Shown: one piece after another, positions 9,547 to 17,113 of the stretch
Layout: each line of letters starts with the position of its first letter
Numbering within the stretch: the stretch's first letter is position 1
Assembly (NCBI RefSeq): GCF_030816195.1
Contig: NZ_JAUSXS010000001.1
Span: 1,573,501-1,637,500 of the forward strand
Source of the DNA: Pseudomonas sp. W4I3
GTDB lineage: Bacteria; Pseudomonadota; Gammaproteobacteria; Pseudomonadales; Pseudomonadaceae
Direction of reading: 5' to 3'
Length of the DNA: 64,000 bases
Program-made: the position numbers and the translations under genes
Notes under the pieces: model-generated
What the model saw: only the letters and a program-made list of their open reading frames with translations
What the model was told of the DNA's origin: nothing
Databases searched by the model: none

Positions 9547-11148
9547 TTACTTATCTAGACTCACGCCGTAGAACGGTGTGAGCCCAAACGGGCTGATCTT
9601 GAAGTCGCGAACTTCCTTGCGCAGGGGTTGGAAAACCGTCGAGTTCGCAATAGGCGTTATAGGTACTTGTTCCTTAAGGATTTGTTGCGCTTGCTGATAC
9701 CACTTGATGCGCTGTTCGCGGTCGTTGCTGACCTTGGCCTGCTGCACCAGCTTGTCATAGGCCGGGTTACACCATTTGGCGTAATTGCTGCCCTTGACCG
9801 CGGCACAACTGTAGAGCACGCCGAGCCAGTTATCCGGGTCACCGTTGTCGCCGGTCCAGCCGTAGATCATCGCGTCATGTTCGCCATTTTTGGCACGCTT
9901 GATGTACTCGCCCCACTCATAGCTGACGATGTTGGCCTTGATGCCGACCTTGGCCCAATCCTGCTGAATCATCTGCGCGGACATGCGCGCGTTCGGGTTG
10001 GAAGCGCGTTGCACGGTCATTGCCCACAGGTTGATGGTGGTACCTGGTGCAACCCCTGCTTCTTTTAGTAGCGCCCTGGCCTTGGTCGGGTCATAGGGGG
10101 CGTCCTTGATGTTCGGGTCATAAGACCACTGCGCGGGGGGCAGGGCGTTCTGCGCCAATTGTCCGGCGCTTTGGTAAACGGCCTTGATGATGGCCGGTTT
10201 GTCGATGGCCATGTCCAGAGCCTGGCGCACCTTGAGCTGGTCCAGCGGCGGGTGGGTGACGTTGTACGCCAGGAAGCCCAGGTTGAAACCGGCCTGCTGC
10301 AGCACGCGCAGGTCAGGGTCCTGCTTCATCACCTCAATGTCGGATGGGCGCGGGTAGCCGCTGACCTGGCATTCGCCTGCCTTGAGTTTCTGCAGACGCG
10401 CAGCGGCGTCAGGGGTGATGGCGAACACCAGGTTGTCGAGTTTCACGTCCTCGGGTTTCCAGTACTGCTTATTGGCGACGTAGCGGATCTGCGCGTCTTT
10501 CTGGTAGCGCTTGAACACGAACGGGCCGGTGCCGACCGGTTTCTGGTTGATGTCCTGGGCCTTGCCTTGCTTGAGGAGCTGGTCGGCATATTCGGCCGAT
10601 TGTACCGAAGCGAAACTCATCGCCAGGTTCTGCACGAACGAGGCGTCAACGTTGTTCAGGTTGAAGCGCACGGTGTGGTCGTCGAGCTTGTCGATGTGCT
10701 TGATCGTGGTGTTCAGGCCCATGTCGGTGAAGTACGGCGATTCGGAAGGGTAGGCCTTGCGAAACGGACTCTCGGCATCCAGCAGCCGGTTGAAGGTAAA
10801 CAGCACATCATCGGCGTTGAAGTCACGGGTTGGGGTGAAGTAATCGGTGGTGTGGAACTTCACGCCGTCGCGCAGGTGGAAGGTATAGGTCAGACCGTCG
10901 TCGGACACCTCCCAGCGGGTGGCAAGGCCGGGCTCGACTTCGGTACCGCCGCGCTTGAACTGGGTAAGGCGGTTGAACACGGTTTCGGCGGAGGCGTCAA
11001 AATCGGTGCCGCTGGTGTACTGGCTGGGGTCGAAGCCGGCGGGGCTGGCTTCGGAGCAGTAGACCAGGGTGGACGACGCGTGGGCGAGAGGCATAAAAGC
11101 CAGGAGGCTTGCTGCCAGGAGCAGCGGTTTCAAGGCGGTTTTTTCCAT
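9547..11148 (-). CDS. dppA: Dipeptide ABC transporter substrate-binding protein (DppA paralogue, operon-first)
   Basis: First gene of the dpp cluster and fourth DppA-type protein, 533 residues. Signal peptide MEKTALKPLLLAASLLAFMP with cleavage after AHA, then SSTLVYCSEASPAGFDPSQY. Landmarks TFHLRDGVKFH, KPVGTGPFVFKRYQKDAQ, GWTGDNGDPDNWLGVLYSCA and SPFGLTPFYGVSLD are shared with its sisters. The start at 11148 follows an AGGAG ribosome site (TCAGGAGTTTCC); the in-frame ATG at 11172 has none. A double terminator follows, so the next copies probably rely on read-through or on their own promoters. Confidence 0.93.
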   Translation of the reverse strand: MEKTALKPLLLAASLLAFMPLAHASSTLVYCSEASPAGFDPSQYTSGTDFDASAETVFNRLTQFKRGGTEVEPGLATRWEVSDDGLTYTFHLRDGVKFHTTDYFTPTRDFNADDVLFTFNRLLDAESPFRKAYPSESPYFTDMGLNTTIKHIDKLDDHTVRFNLNNVDASFVQNLAMSFASVQSAEYADQLLKQGKAQDINQKPVGTGPFVFKRYQKDAQIRYVANKQYWKPEDVKLDNLVFAITPDAAARLQKLKAGECQVSGYPRPSDIEVMKQDPDLRVLQQAGFNLGFLAYNVTHPPLDQLKVRQALDMAIDKPAIIKAVYQSAGQLAQNALPPAQWSYDPNIKDAPYDPTKARALLKEAGVAPGTTINLWAMTVQRASNPNARMSAQMIQQDWAKVGIKANIVSYEWGEYIKRAKNGEHDAMIYGWTGDNGDPDNWLGVLYSCAAVKGSNYAKWCNPAYDKLVQQAKVSNDREQRIKWYQQAQQILKEQVPITPIANSTVFQPLRKEVRDFKISPFGLTPFYGVSLDK

Positions 11149-11184
11149 GGAAACTCCTGAAATAGCAGGCATACAACAGCTGCC

Positions 11185-11217
11185 AAAAAAACGGCGGTCA
11201 TCGAGATTACCGCCGTT
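11185..11217 (-). terminator. Intrinsic terminator of the 931-residue protein gene
   Basis: On the minus strand AACGGCGGT (11217-11209) pairs with ACCGCCGTT (11198-11190) and is followed by a seven-T run. It lies between the large protein's stop at 11249 and the dpp operon start at 11148. Confidence 0.85.
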
Positions 11218-11248
11218 CTGAAGTCGCTGATAGGGCAGGAGCGTTTAT

Positions 11249-14044
11249 TTAGTCTAGTTTAGGTGTGACTTCTATACGGATAGGCGCTGATTTTTTAATG
11301 GTGTAACCGTCTGAATCAATTTCATTGCTGGCGCGAATAGTTATAGTCCTCGATGTGTTTATATTTATATCTTTAATGGTCTCAAGTTCGGGAATATCGT
11401 TGGTATTAGGATTATCGATCAGTCGGGTGAGATTGAAGCCGGATTTTGATGTGACCGTTGTGTCATCGCTCGCGGGGTCATAGTTAATATAATAATGGGG
11501 GTCGGTCCCGCTGCTGAATACGTCGCCCTTGAAGCGTGCCCGAATCTCCTCTGGGATAGGGCCTTGCAACCACTGATTGGCTACTTGAGAAATTCGAGCC
11601 CTTAGCGCCGGGTCAGGAATGAAGCTTTCAAGTGCCAGGATATTTCTTTGTTTGATTGCCTCTATCTCTTCCTCCGACGCCGGCTTGCCATTTGAATGTT
11701 CGAAAGATTTTATATCTGCGCCAACATCAAATTCAAGTTTGGTGCCATCCGGCTTTTCAAATGTGAACTTACTACGATTTAAGTCATCGATAAATTGGTT
11801 ATCATAACTGCTCGTCCCGAATTTAATCGTAGGCAGGTCTGGCGGAGGGGTAGCGTTGGCTGGGTTTTCCTCAACTGTCCAGGAAACTTGCGGCATGTTC
11901 TCACCTTTATCGTTTACGGCGATACCATAGACATACTCGTGTTTCTCAGTCTCGAGGTATTTATCCAGTGTTGTTGCGCCTTTCATTTTTGTTCCGTCTA
12001 TTTCTAGAAACTGCTCCGACATCAGTGGGATCTTGGCTTCGATACTTGGGCTTGGCGATGCTGGGCGCTGCCATGGCCATCTTCCTCCGCCGACTTCACC
12101 GCGTCGCTTCCATACCCCGGCGTCATTAGGGCTTGCAATAATTGCACTACTGGCTAATTTCGATGGGTCGTTGGGGTCCCGTACACGCAACAGGTAGTTT
12201 ACTTCGTCGCCGGCATCAGGCTTTTCGGCCACAAAATACTGGCGCCCGTTGAATTCTATTTCGCGCATTCCCGCAAAGGATGCAGCCTGTGGCGTTGATG
12301 CCACGTCAGGTGGCTGTTTGGGCGTGACTGGATGCTCATCCGTATGACTTGTCGACTTGGGAGCGCGCTCCAGTTCAAACGCGCTGGTCTGCGAGTTGTA
12401 TCGCCAATTGAAACGTTCGTTGCCGGAGGCGTTAAAGTTCAGGGGCGCGTCGCCCAGTCCTGCCTCTAACCCCGCTGGTATAACTTCGTGTGCCAGCATC
12501 AGGCCTGATATCACCGCCCCGGCGGTGCCTCCAACGCGATCGCTGGCCGTCATGCCATGGTTGGCGTCATGCACGCCGAAAACAATATTGCCAGCGTTGC
12601 CGATGATGGGTAGGTAACCAAACGTATTGCCCCATACTTCTTTTGCGTTCTTCCAGCCTTGTTCCACTGCGCCAAACACCTTAGTTTGATCGGCCCAGAC
12701 TGCATTCTTAGCGTTCACCTCCTGATAGTGGGAAGCTATACCATTGTTTAGATCGCCAAATTTCAGTTCGTAACCACTGTCTCGCGCCTCGGTATAGTTA
12801 AACAATTCTCGAACAGGTACGGACTTGTCGCTTATCAACGTGCTTCGCCCAGGATAGTGAGATCTATTATCTTGGATCAGATTATCAAGTAGCCCCGAGG
12901 CCGATGGCCAATGCGCATCTTTCCCTCCTTGAAGGTCGCTGGCATTGAAACGACTTATCAGCTCATTACGATTGTCTTTGGCCCACGCCGCAAAGTCGTT
13001 ATCGCCCTTTATCTCGCGGACAGCGCCGTTCTTCAAATCAACCATGACGCCCTGATTGGGCCGGTGTTCGCGACTGCCGTCATAGGGCGTGTTGGGAATA
13101 AAAGCGTACCCGCTCAGGGGGTAACCGTAGATATTAGGGAGGATCACTTGCCCATTCTTATCCAGCGTGCGGCTAACCGCTTCTTGGCCGGCAGCGCTTA
13201 ATTTTTCAAAGGCCCCTTTGTCGCCACGCAGACTCTCCAATGCGCCCCGCGCCACATAGGCGTCTGCCTTTGCGGAGCGTTCAGGTATTACCATTGATCG
13301 TTGTTTGGGCTTGGGTAGGAACACTCCAGGCGAAAGGAATTGAGCAATCTCTTGAATAGAGTTATCTGCAGCACTGCCACGCATGGGTGTGGCTATATCA
13401 CGTTCCCAGTAGTTTTGAAGTCGTTTTCCAAACGATTGCAAGTCATTGATCTTGGTTCTATCTTTTTGGTCAATTTCCATTTCATTGAAATTGACAATCC
13501 CACTCTTGGCAGGTTTGTCATGCTCAAGGGCACCTGCTGCGATTTCCCAGGCAAAGTAGGTACGTTTTTCGGTATTGGACAGATTTTTGCCTGTTCCCAT
13601 ACCGACGTAGGAATTAAACGTGACCGTGATTTTTTCATGCGGGTCGTACCCTGCCGCTAGCAACCCGCCGCTGAAGTAGCCCGCCGGTTCCATAAATAGG
13701 CGCACATTCTGGAACTTGACGTTTCGTTCGCCTTCGCTGCCACTTTCTACCTGCTCAATCTGTGTTTTTACGCGATCAGCAAAGGCGTCAATATGATGCT
13801 CGCGCTCCTGGGACGTGTAGTGGGTTTCCGGCGCGGGCGCGGGGTCTGATCCATAAATAGTTGCCTTGTAGGTGTCAGATTGACGCTTTGCAATAGGAGC
13901 ATCGTTAGTGGTTTTATTAGCTTCGTTACTATTGAGTAACGACGACGATGTTTTTTCCAGTACGTGGGTAAGTTCTTTTTGAACCGCTTCTGGCATTAGT
14001 GTGGGTTGGTAACGAACAGTATTGACTATGGTTAAGTTGGACAT
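11249..14044 (-). CDS. Large protein of unknown function, possible toxin/effector
   Basis: A 931-residue protein I cannot assign to a named family with certainty. It has no signal peptide. Residues 1-75 are rich in S, T and N and probably disordered; 80-420 look globular; 475-535 form a Gly/Ala-rich hydrophobic stretch (FGYLPIIGNAGNIVFGVHDA, then GGTAGAVISGLMLAHE) like the membrane-proximal segment of some large Pseudomonas exotoxin-like proteins; 563-595 is a Pro/Thr linker; the C-terminal part (600-931) is polar with PPPDLPTIKF and YYINYDPASDDTT. Codons are visibly richer in A and T than in neighbouring genes, suggesting later acquisition. Start ATG at 14044 follows AGGT. A toxin role is inference only. 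Confidence 0.6.
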   Translation of the reverse strand: MSNLTIVNTVRYQPTLMPEAVQKELTHVLEKTSSSLLNSNEANKTTNDAPIAKRQSDTYKATIYGSDPAPAPETHYTSQEREHHIDAFADRVKTQIEQVESGSEGERNVKFQNVRLFMEPAGYFSGGLLAAGYDPHEKITVTFNSYVGMGTGKNLSNTEKRTYFAWEIAAGALEHDKPAKSGIVNFNEMEIDQKDRTKINDLQSFGKRLQNYWERDIATPMRGSAADNSIQEIAQFLSPGVFLPKPKQRSMVIPERSAKADAYVARGALESLRGDKGAFEKLSAAGQEAVSRTLDKNGQVILPNIYGYPLSGYAFIPNTPYDGSREHRPNQGVMVDLKNGAVREIKGDNDFAAWAKDNRNELISRFNASDLQGGKDAHWPSASGLLDNLIQDNRSHYPGRSTLISDKSVPVRELFNYTEARDSGYELKFGDLNNGIASHYQEVNAKNAVWADQTKVFGAVEQGWKNAKEVWGNTFGYLPIIGNAGNIVFGVHDANHGMTASDRVGGTAGAVISGLMLAHEVIPAGLEAGLGDAPLNFNASGNERFNWRYNSQTSAFELERAPKSTSHTDEHPVTPKQPPDVASTPQAASFAGMREIEFNGRQYFVAEKPDAGDEVNYLLRVRDPNDPSKLASSAIIASPNDAGVWKRRGEVGGGRWPWQRPASPSPSIEAKIPLMSEQFLEIDGTKMKGATTLDKYLETEKHEYVYGIAVNDKGENMPQVSWTVEENPANATPPPDLPTIKFGTSSYDNQFIDDLNRSKFTFEKPDGTKLEFDVGADIKSFEHSNGKPASEEEIEAIKQRNILALESFIPDPALRARISQVANQWLQGPIPEEIRARFKGDVFSSGTDPHYYINYDPASDDTTVTSKSGFNLTRLIDNPNTNDIPELETIKDININTSRTITIRASNEIDSDGYTIKKSAPIRIEVTPKLD

Positions 14045-14092
14045 TTTCGATTACCTGACAAAGATAATTGGCTTATTTGTGCAAGGTAGGTG

Positions 14093-14110
14093 GCCTATTT
14101 CAAAATAGGC
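14093..14110. repeat. Small inverted repeat upstream of the 931-residue protein gene
   Basis: GCCTATTT (14093-14100) and AAATAGGC (14103-14110) form an 8-bp stem about 50 bases before the start codon at 14044. It could be an operator or leader hairpin; nothing else was recognised in the 236-base gap. Confidence 0.35.
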
Positions 14111-14231
14111 GTTCCACTTTCTAATCAGGAAAGTGTAAGTGGCTTACTAAATGTCTATCTGGTTCGCTGGTACAGGACGCCTATTGCGACGGCGGCGGGC
14201 GACTAAGGTGAGGTAATGGCGAAGCAGCGGC

Positions 14232-14267
14232 AAAAAAAATGGCGCAAGCCGTTACGGCCGCGCCATT
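14232..14267 (-). terminator. Intrinsic terminator of the SIMPL-domain gene
   Basis: On the minus strand AATGGCGC (14267-14260) pairs with GCGCCATT (14245-14238), with an inner CCGTAACGG stem, and is followed by eight Ts (14239-14232). Confidence 0.88.
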
Positions 14268-14280
14268 GTTTCTTTAACGA

Positions 14281-14994
14281 TTATTGCTGAACCTCAATCA
14301 CTCCGTCCGCGCTCATGCTCACCTGACTGGTGCCGGCCTCCACTTCGGGTGTCGGTGCCGAATCCATCATGGCCGTCTTCATCATCATCCCGCCATTGCG
14401 GGCGAATGGTTGTGGGTAGCCGTTAGTATTGAAGTTCAGGTTGACGATCTTGTAACCCTTGCCGCCCAGCGCATCGGTGGCCAGTTGCGCACGGGCCTTG
14501 AACGCGGCGACTGCGTCCTTGAGCAAGGCGTCTTCGCTGGCCTTGCGCGTGCTGTCCGCGATGGCGAAGTTCATGTTGTCCATTTTCAGCGAGTTCAGCA
14601 GCTCGCCAGTGAGCTTGGACAGCGCCGGGAAGTCCGCGCTTTCCAGGCGCAGTTCGGCGCGCTCACGCCAGCCGGTAATTTTCTGGTTCTTGCTGTCGTA
14701 GATCGGGTAGCTGTTGCGGCTGCCCTGGCTCAGGGTAACGGCCTTGATTTCGCGCGCCTGACCCAGCGCCGTGTTCATCGTATTGGTGATCTCGGCGGCA
14801 AGCTTGGCCGGGTCCGAGTTCTGCGATTCGGTGTAGAGGGTGACGATCATCTTGTCGCGCGCCACTTCCTGGCTGACTTCGGCGCGCAGGGAGATCTGGT
14901 TGTAATGCAGTTCATCGGCGGCCATGGCCGGCAAGCTGGCCAGGGCGCTGGCGCCGAGAGTGAGAACAGCGGCACTGCGAGTGAAACGAGACAT
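14281..14994 (-). CDS. SIMPL-domain (DUF541, YggE-like) periplasmic protein
   Basis: 237-residue exported protein with signal peptide (MSRFTRSAAVLTLGASALAS, cleavage after AMA) and a single SIMPL/DUF541 domain: NQISLRAEVSQEVARDKMIV near the start, the middle helix TNTMNTALGQAREI, and GYKIVNLNFNTNGYPQPFAR toward the end. E. coli YggE of this family has been linked to lower oxidative stress, but the molecular activity is not known. It stands alone, divergent from roxS, with its own terminator. Confidence 0.85.
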   Translation of the reverse strand: MSRFTRSAAVLTLGASALASLPAMAADELHYNQISLRAEVSQEVARDKMIVTLYTESQNSDPAKLAAEITNTMNTALGQAREIKAVTLSQGSRNSYPIYDSKNQKITGWRERAELRLESADFPALSKLTGELLNSLKMDNMNFAIADSTRKASEDALLKDAVAAFKARAQLATDALGGKGYKIVNLNFNTNGYPQPFARNGGMMMKTAMMDSAPTPEVEAGTSQVSMSADGVIEVQQ

Positions 14995-15155
14995 GAAAGC
15001 TCCTTGGGGTTGTCGTGTTCGGTATGACTGTAGACGGTGGCATCGGGTTCTTCGGGTTTACACATTCCCTACAACATGTAGTAACGGCGACGAACGGTCA
15101 TCTGCTCGCCTGCGTCAAAGAGCCACACGCGCCATGCCAGCCGGTCTGCTTCGTT

Positions 15156-15161
15156 TATACT
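15156..15161 (+). promoter_or_regulatory. Possible -10 element of roxSR
   Basis: TATACT lies 38 bases before the roxS start. No convincing -35 box sits 16-18 bases upstream, so an activator may be needed or this may be coincidence. Confidence 0.3.
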
Positions 15162-15198
15162 CGTGCCGATCCGCCTGCAGCGCTCATCGGGAGAGCTC

Positions 15199-16461
15199 AT
15201 GCTCGCCGCCGTAAAACTGACTTCCGCCACCCGCCAGAACCTCTGGCGCCTGACGTTCATCCGCACCCTGGTACTGGCCGCACAGGCCGGTTCCGTCGGG
15301 CTCGCCTATTGGTTCGACCTGCTGCCGCTGCCCTGGCTGCAACTGGCCGTGACCCTCGGCTTCTCCACCGTGCTCTGTGCCTTTACCGCCATCCGCTTGC
15401 GCACCACATGGCCGGTCACCGAGCTGGAATATGCCCTGCAATTGGCCTGCGACCTGTTTATCCACAGTGTGTTGCTGTATTTCTCCGGTGGTTCCACCAA
15501 CCCGTTCGTTTCTTATTACCTGGTGCCGCTGACCATTGCCGCCGTGACGTTGCCGTGGCGCTATTCGGTGGTGCTGTCGGGCATCGCGCTGACGCTGTAC
15601 ACCCTGTTGCTGGCGCAGTTCTATCCGTTGCAGACGTTTCCCATCGCCCGGGAAAACCTGCAGATCTACGGAATGTGGCTGAGCTTTGCGCTGTCCGCCG
15701 CCGTGATCACCTTTTTTGCCGCGCGCATGGCCGAAGAGTTGCGCCGCCAGGAAGAATTGCGCGCCATTCGCCGCGAAGAAGGCTTGCGCGACCAGCAGTT
15801 GCTGGCCGTCGCCACCCAGGCTGCCGGTGCCGCCCATGAGCTGGGCACACCGCTGGCGACCATGAGCGTACTGCTCAAGGAGATGACCCAGGACCACCAT
15901 GACCCGGCGTTGCAGGATGACCTCAGCGTGCTGCAGGAACAGGTCAAGCAGTGCAAACTGACCCTGCAGCAGTTGGTACGCGCCGCTGAGGCCAATCGGC
16001 GTCTGGCCGTAGAGATGCAGGATGTCACCCAGTGGCTCGACGAAGCGCTGAACCGTTGGCACCTGATGCGCCCCGAGGCCAGTTACCGTTTCAGCCTGTT
16101 GGGCCAGGAAAGCGTGCCGCGCATGGCGCCGCCGCCAGACCTCACCCAGGCCTTGCTCAACCTGCTGAACAATGCCGCCGACGCCTGTCCTGATGGCCTG
16201 GGCGTGCAGCTGGACTGGGACGCGGAAAACGTCACCATCAGCATTCGTGACCACGGCGCGGGCGTGCCGCTGGCCATTGCCGAGCAGATCGGCAAACCGT
16301 TCTTTACCACCAAGGGCAAAGGCTTCGGCCTCGGCCTGTTTTTGAGCAAGGCCAGCGTGACCCGCGCGGGCGGCTCAGTGAAGCTCTATAGTCATGAGGA
16401 AGGTGGCACGCTTACCGAGCTGCGCCTGCCCCGTGTCGCACGAGGAGATATCGATGAGTGA
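15199..16461 (+). CDS. roxS: Redox-sensing sensor histidine kinase RoxS (RegB/PrrB family)
   Basis: Inner-membrane histidine kinase, 420 residues, of the RegB/PrrB/RoxS family, which senses respiratory redox state and phosphorylates RoxR. Five or six membrane helices occupy the first ~180 residues and include the family motif GGSTNPFVSYYLVPLT. The H-box reads GAAHELGTPLATM (His followed by the RegB-type ELGTPL), then the N-box NLLNNAADACP and G-boxes DHGAGVP and GKGFGLGLFLSKA. The start at 15199 is preceded by GGGAG; an upstream ATG at 15163 has no ribosome site. Its stop overlaps the roxR start by 8 bases. Confidence 0.92.
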   Translation: MLAAVKLTSATRQNLWRLTFIRTLVLAAQAGSVGLAYWFDLLPLPWLQLAVTLGFSTVLCAFTAIRLRTTWPVTELEYALQLACDLFIHSVLLYFSGGSTNPFVSYYLVPLTIAAVTLPWRYSVVLSGIALTLYTLLLAQFYPLQTFPIARENLQIYGMWLSFALSAAVITFFAARMAEELRRQEELRAIRREEGLRDQQLLAVATQAAGAAHELGTPLATMSVLLKEMTQDHHDPALQDDLSVLQEQVKQCKLTLQQLVRAAEANRRLAVEMQDVTQWLDEALNRWHLMRPEASYRFSLLGQESVPRMAPPPDLTQALLNLLNNAADACPDGLGVQLDWDAENVTISIRDHGAGVPLAIAEQIGKPFFTTKGKGFGLGLFLSKASVTRAGGSVKLYSHEEGGTLTELRLPRVARGDIDE

Positions 16462-17014
16462 CGAGATCCAAGTCGAAGGCGAAGAACTGCCGCATTTGTT
16501 GCTGGTAGATGATGACGCCACTTTTACCCGCGTGATGGCCCGCGCCATGAGCCGTCGCGGCTTTCGCGTCAGCACCGCGGGCTCGGCCGAGGAAGGCCTG
16601 ACCATCGCCCAGGCCGACCTGCCGGACTACGCCGCGCTCGACCTGAAAATGGACGGCGACTCGGGCCTGGTGCTGTTGCCCAAGCTGCTCGAACTCGACC
16701 CGGAAATGCGCGTGGTGATCCTCACCGGCTATTCCAGCATCGCCACTGCGGTCGAAGCCATCAAGCGTGGCGCCTGCAACTACCTGTGCAAGCCGGCGGA
16801 TGCCGACGACGTGCTCGCCGCGCTGCTCTCCGAGCACGCCGACCTCGACACCCTGGTGCCGGAAAACCCGATGTCGGTTGACCGCCTGCAGTGGGAACAC
16901 ATTCAGCGCGTACTGACAGAGCACGAAGGCAACATCTCCGCCACCGCCCGCGCCCTTGGCATGCACCGCCGCACGCTGCAGCGCAAACTGCAGAAGCGCC
17001 CGGTGCGGCGCTGA
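16454..17014 (+). CDS. roxR: Redox response regulator RoxR (RegA/PrrA/ActR family)
   Basis: 186-residue response regulator. The receiver domain has the acidic pair LLVDDDATF, the phospho-acceptor in LDLKMDGDSG, the switch Thr in VVILTGYSS and the Lys in YLCKPADADD. A Fis-type helix-turn-helix closes the protein (GNISATARALGMHRRTLQRK), nearly invariant in RegA-type regulators that control cytochrome oxidase genes. It starts inside the end of roxS (ATGAGTGA overlap), so the pair is translationally coupled. Confidence 0.93.
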   Translation: MSDEIQVEGEELPHLLLVDDDATFTRVMARAMSRRGFRVSTAGSAEEGLTIAQADLPDYAALDLKMDGDSGLVLLPKLLELDPEMRVVILTGYSSIATAVEAIKRGACNYLCKPADADDVLAALLSEHADLDTLVPENPMSVDRLQWEHIQRVLTEHEGNISATARALGMHRRTLQRKLQKRPVRR

Positions 17015-17053
17015 ACGAAGACTGAACAATCCGCTTCAGGCTGCACGGAGCCC

Positions 17054-17079
17054 TGAACCGATCGCCTATGATCGGTTCA
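17054..17079. repeat. Hairpin between roxR and the ABC transporter gene
   Basis: A perfect 10-bp stem, TGAACCGATC (17054-17063) with GATCGGTTCA (17070-17079), and a 6-base loop, lacking a T-run. It sits 34 bases before the next start codon and could be an operator or mRNA 3'-end element. Confidence 0.45.
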
Positions 17080-17113
17080 AACGCCTGCCATAATTCCCTG
17101 ACGAGCCTGAACG

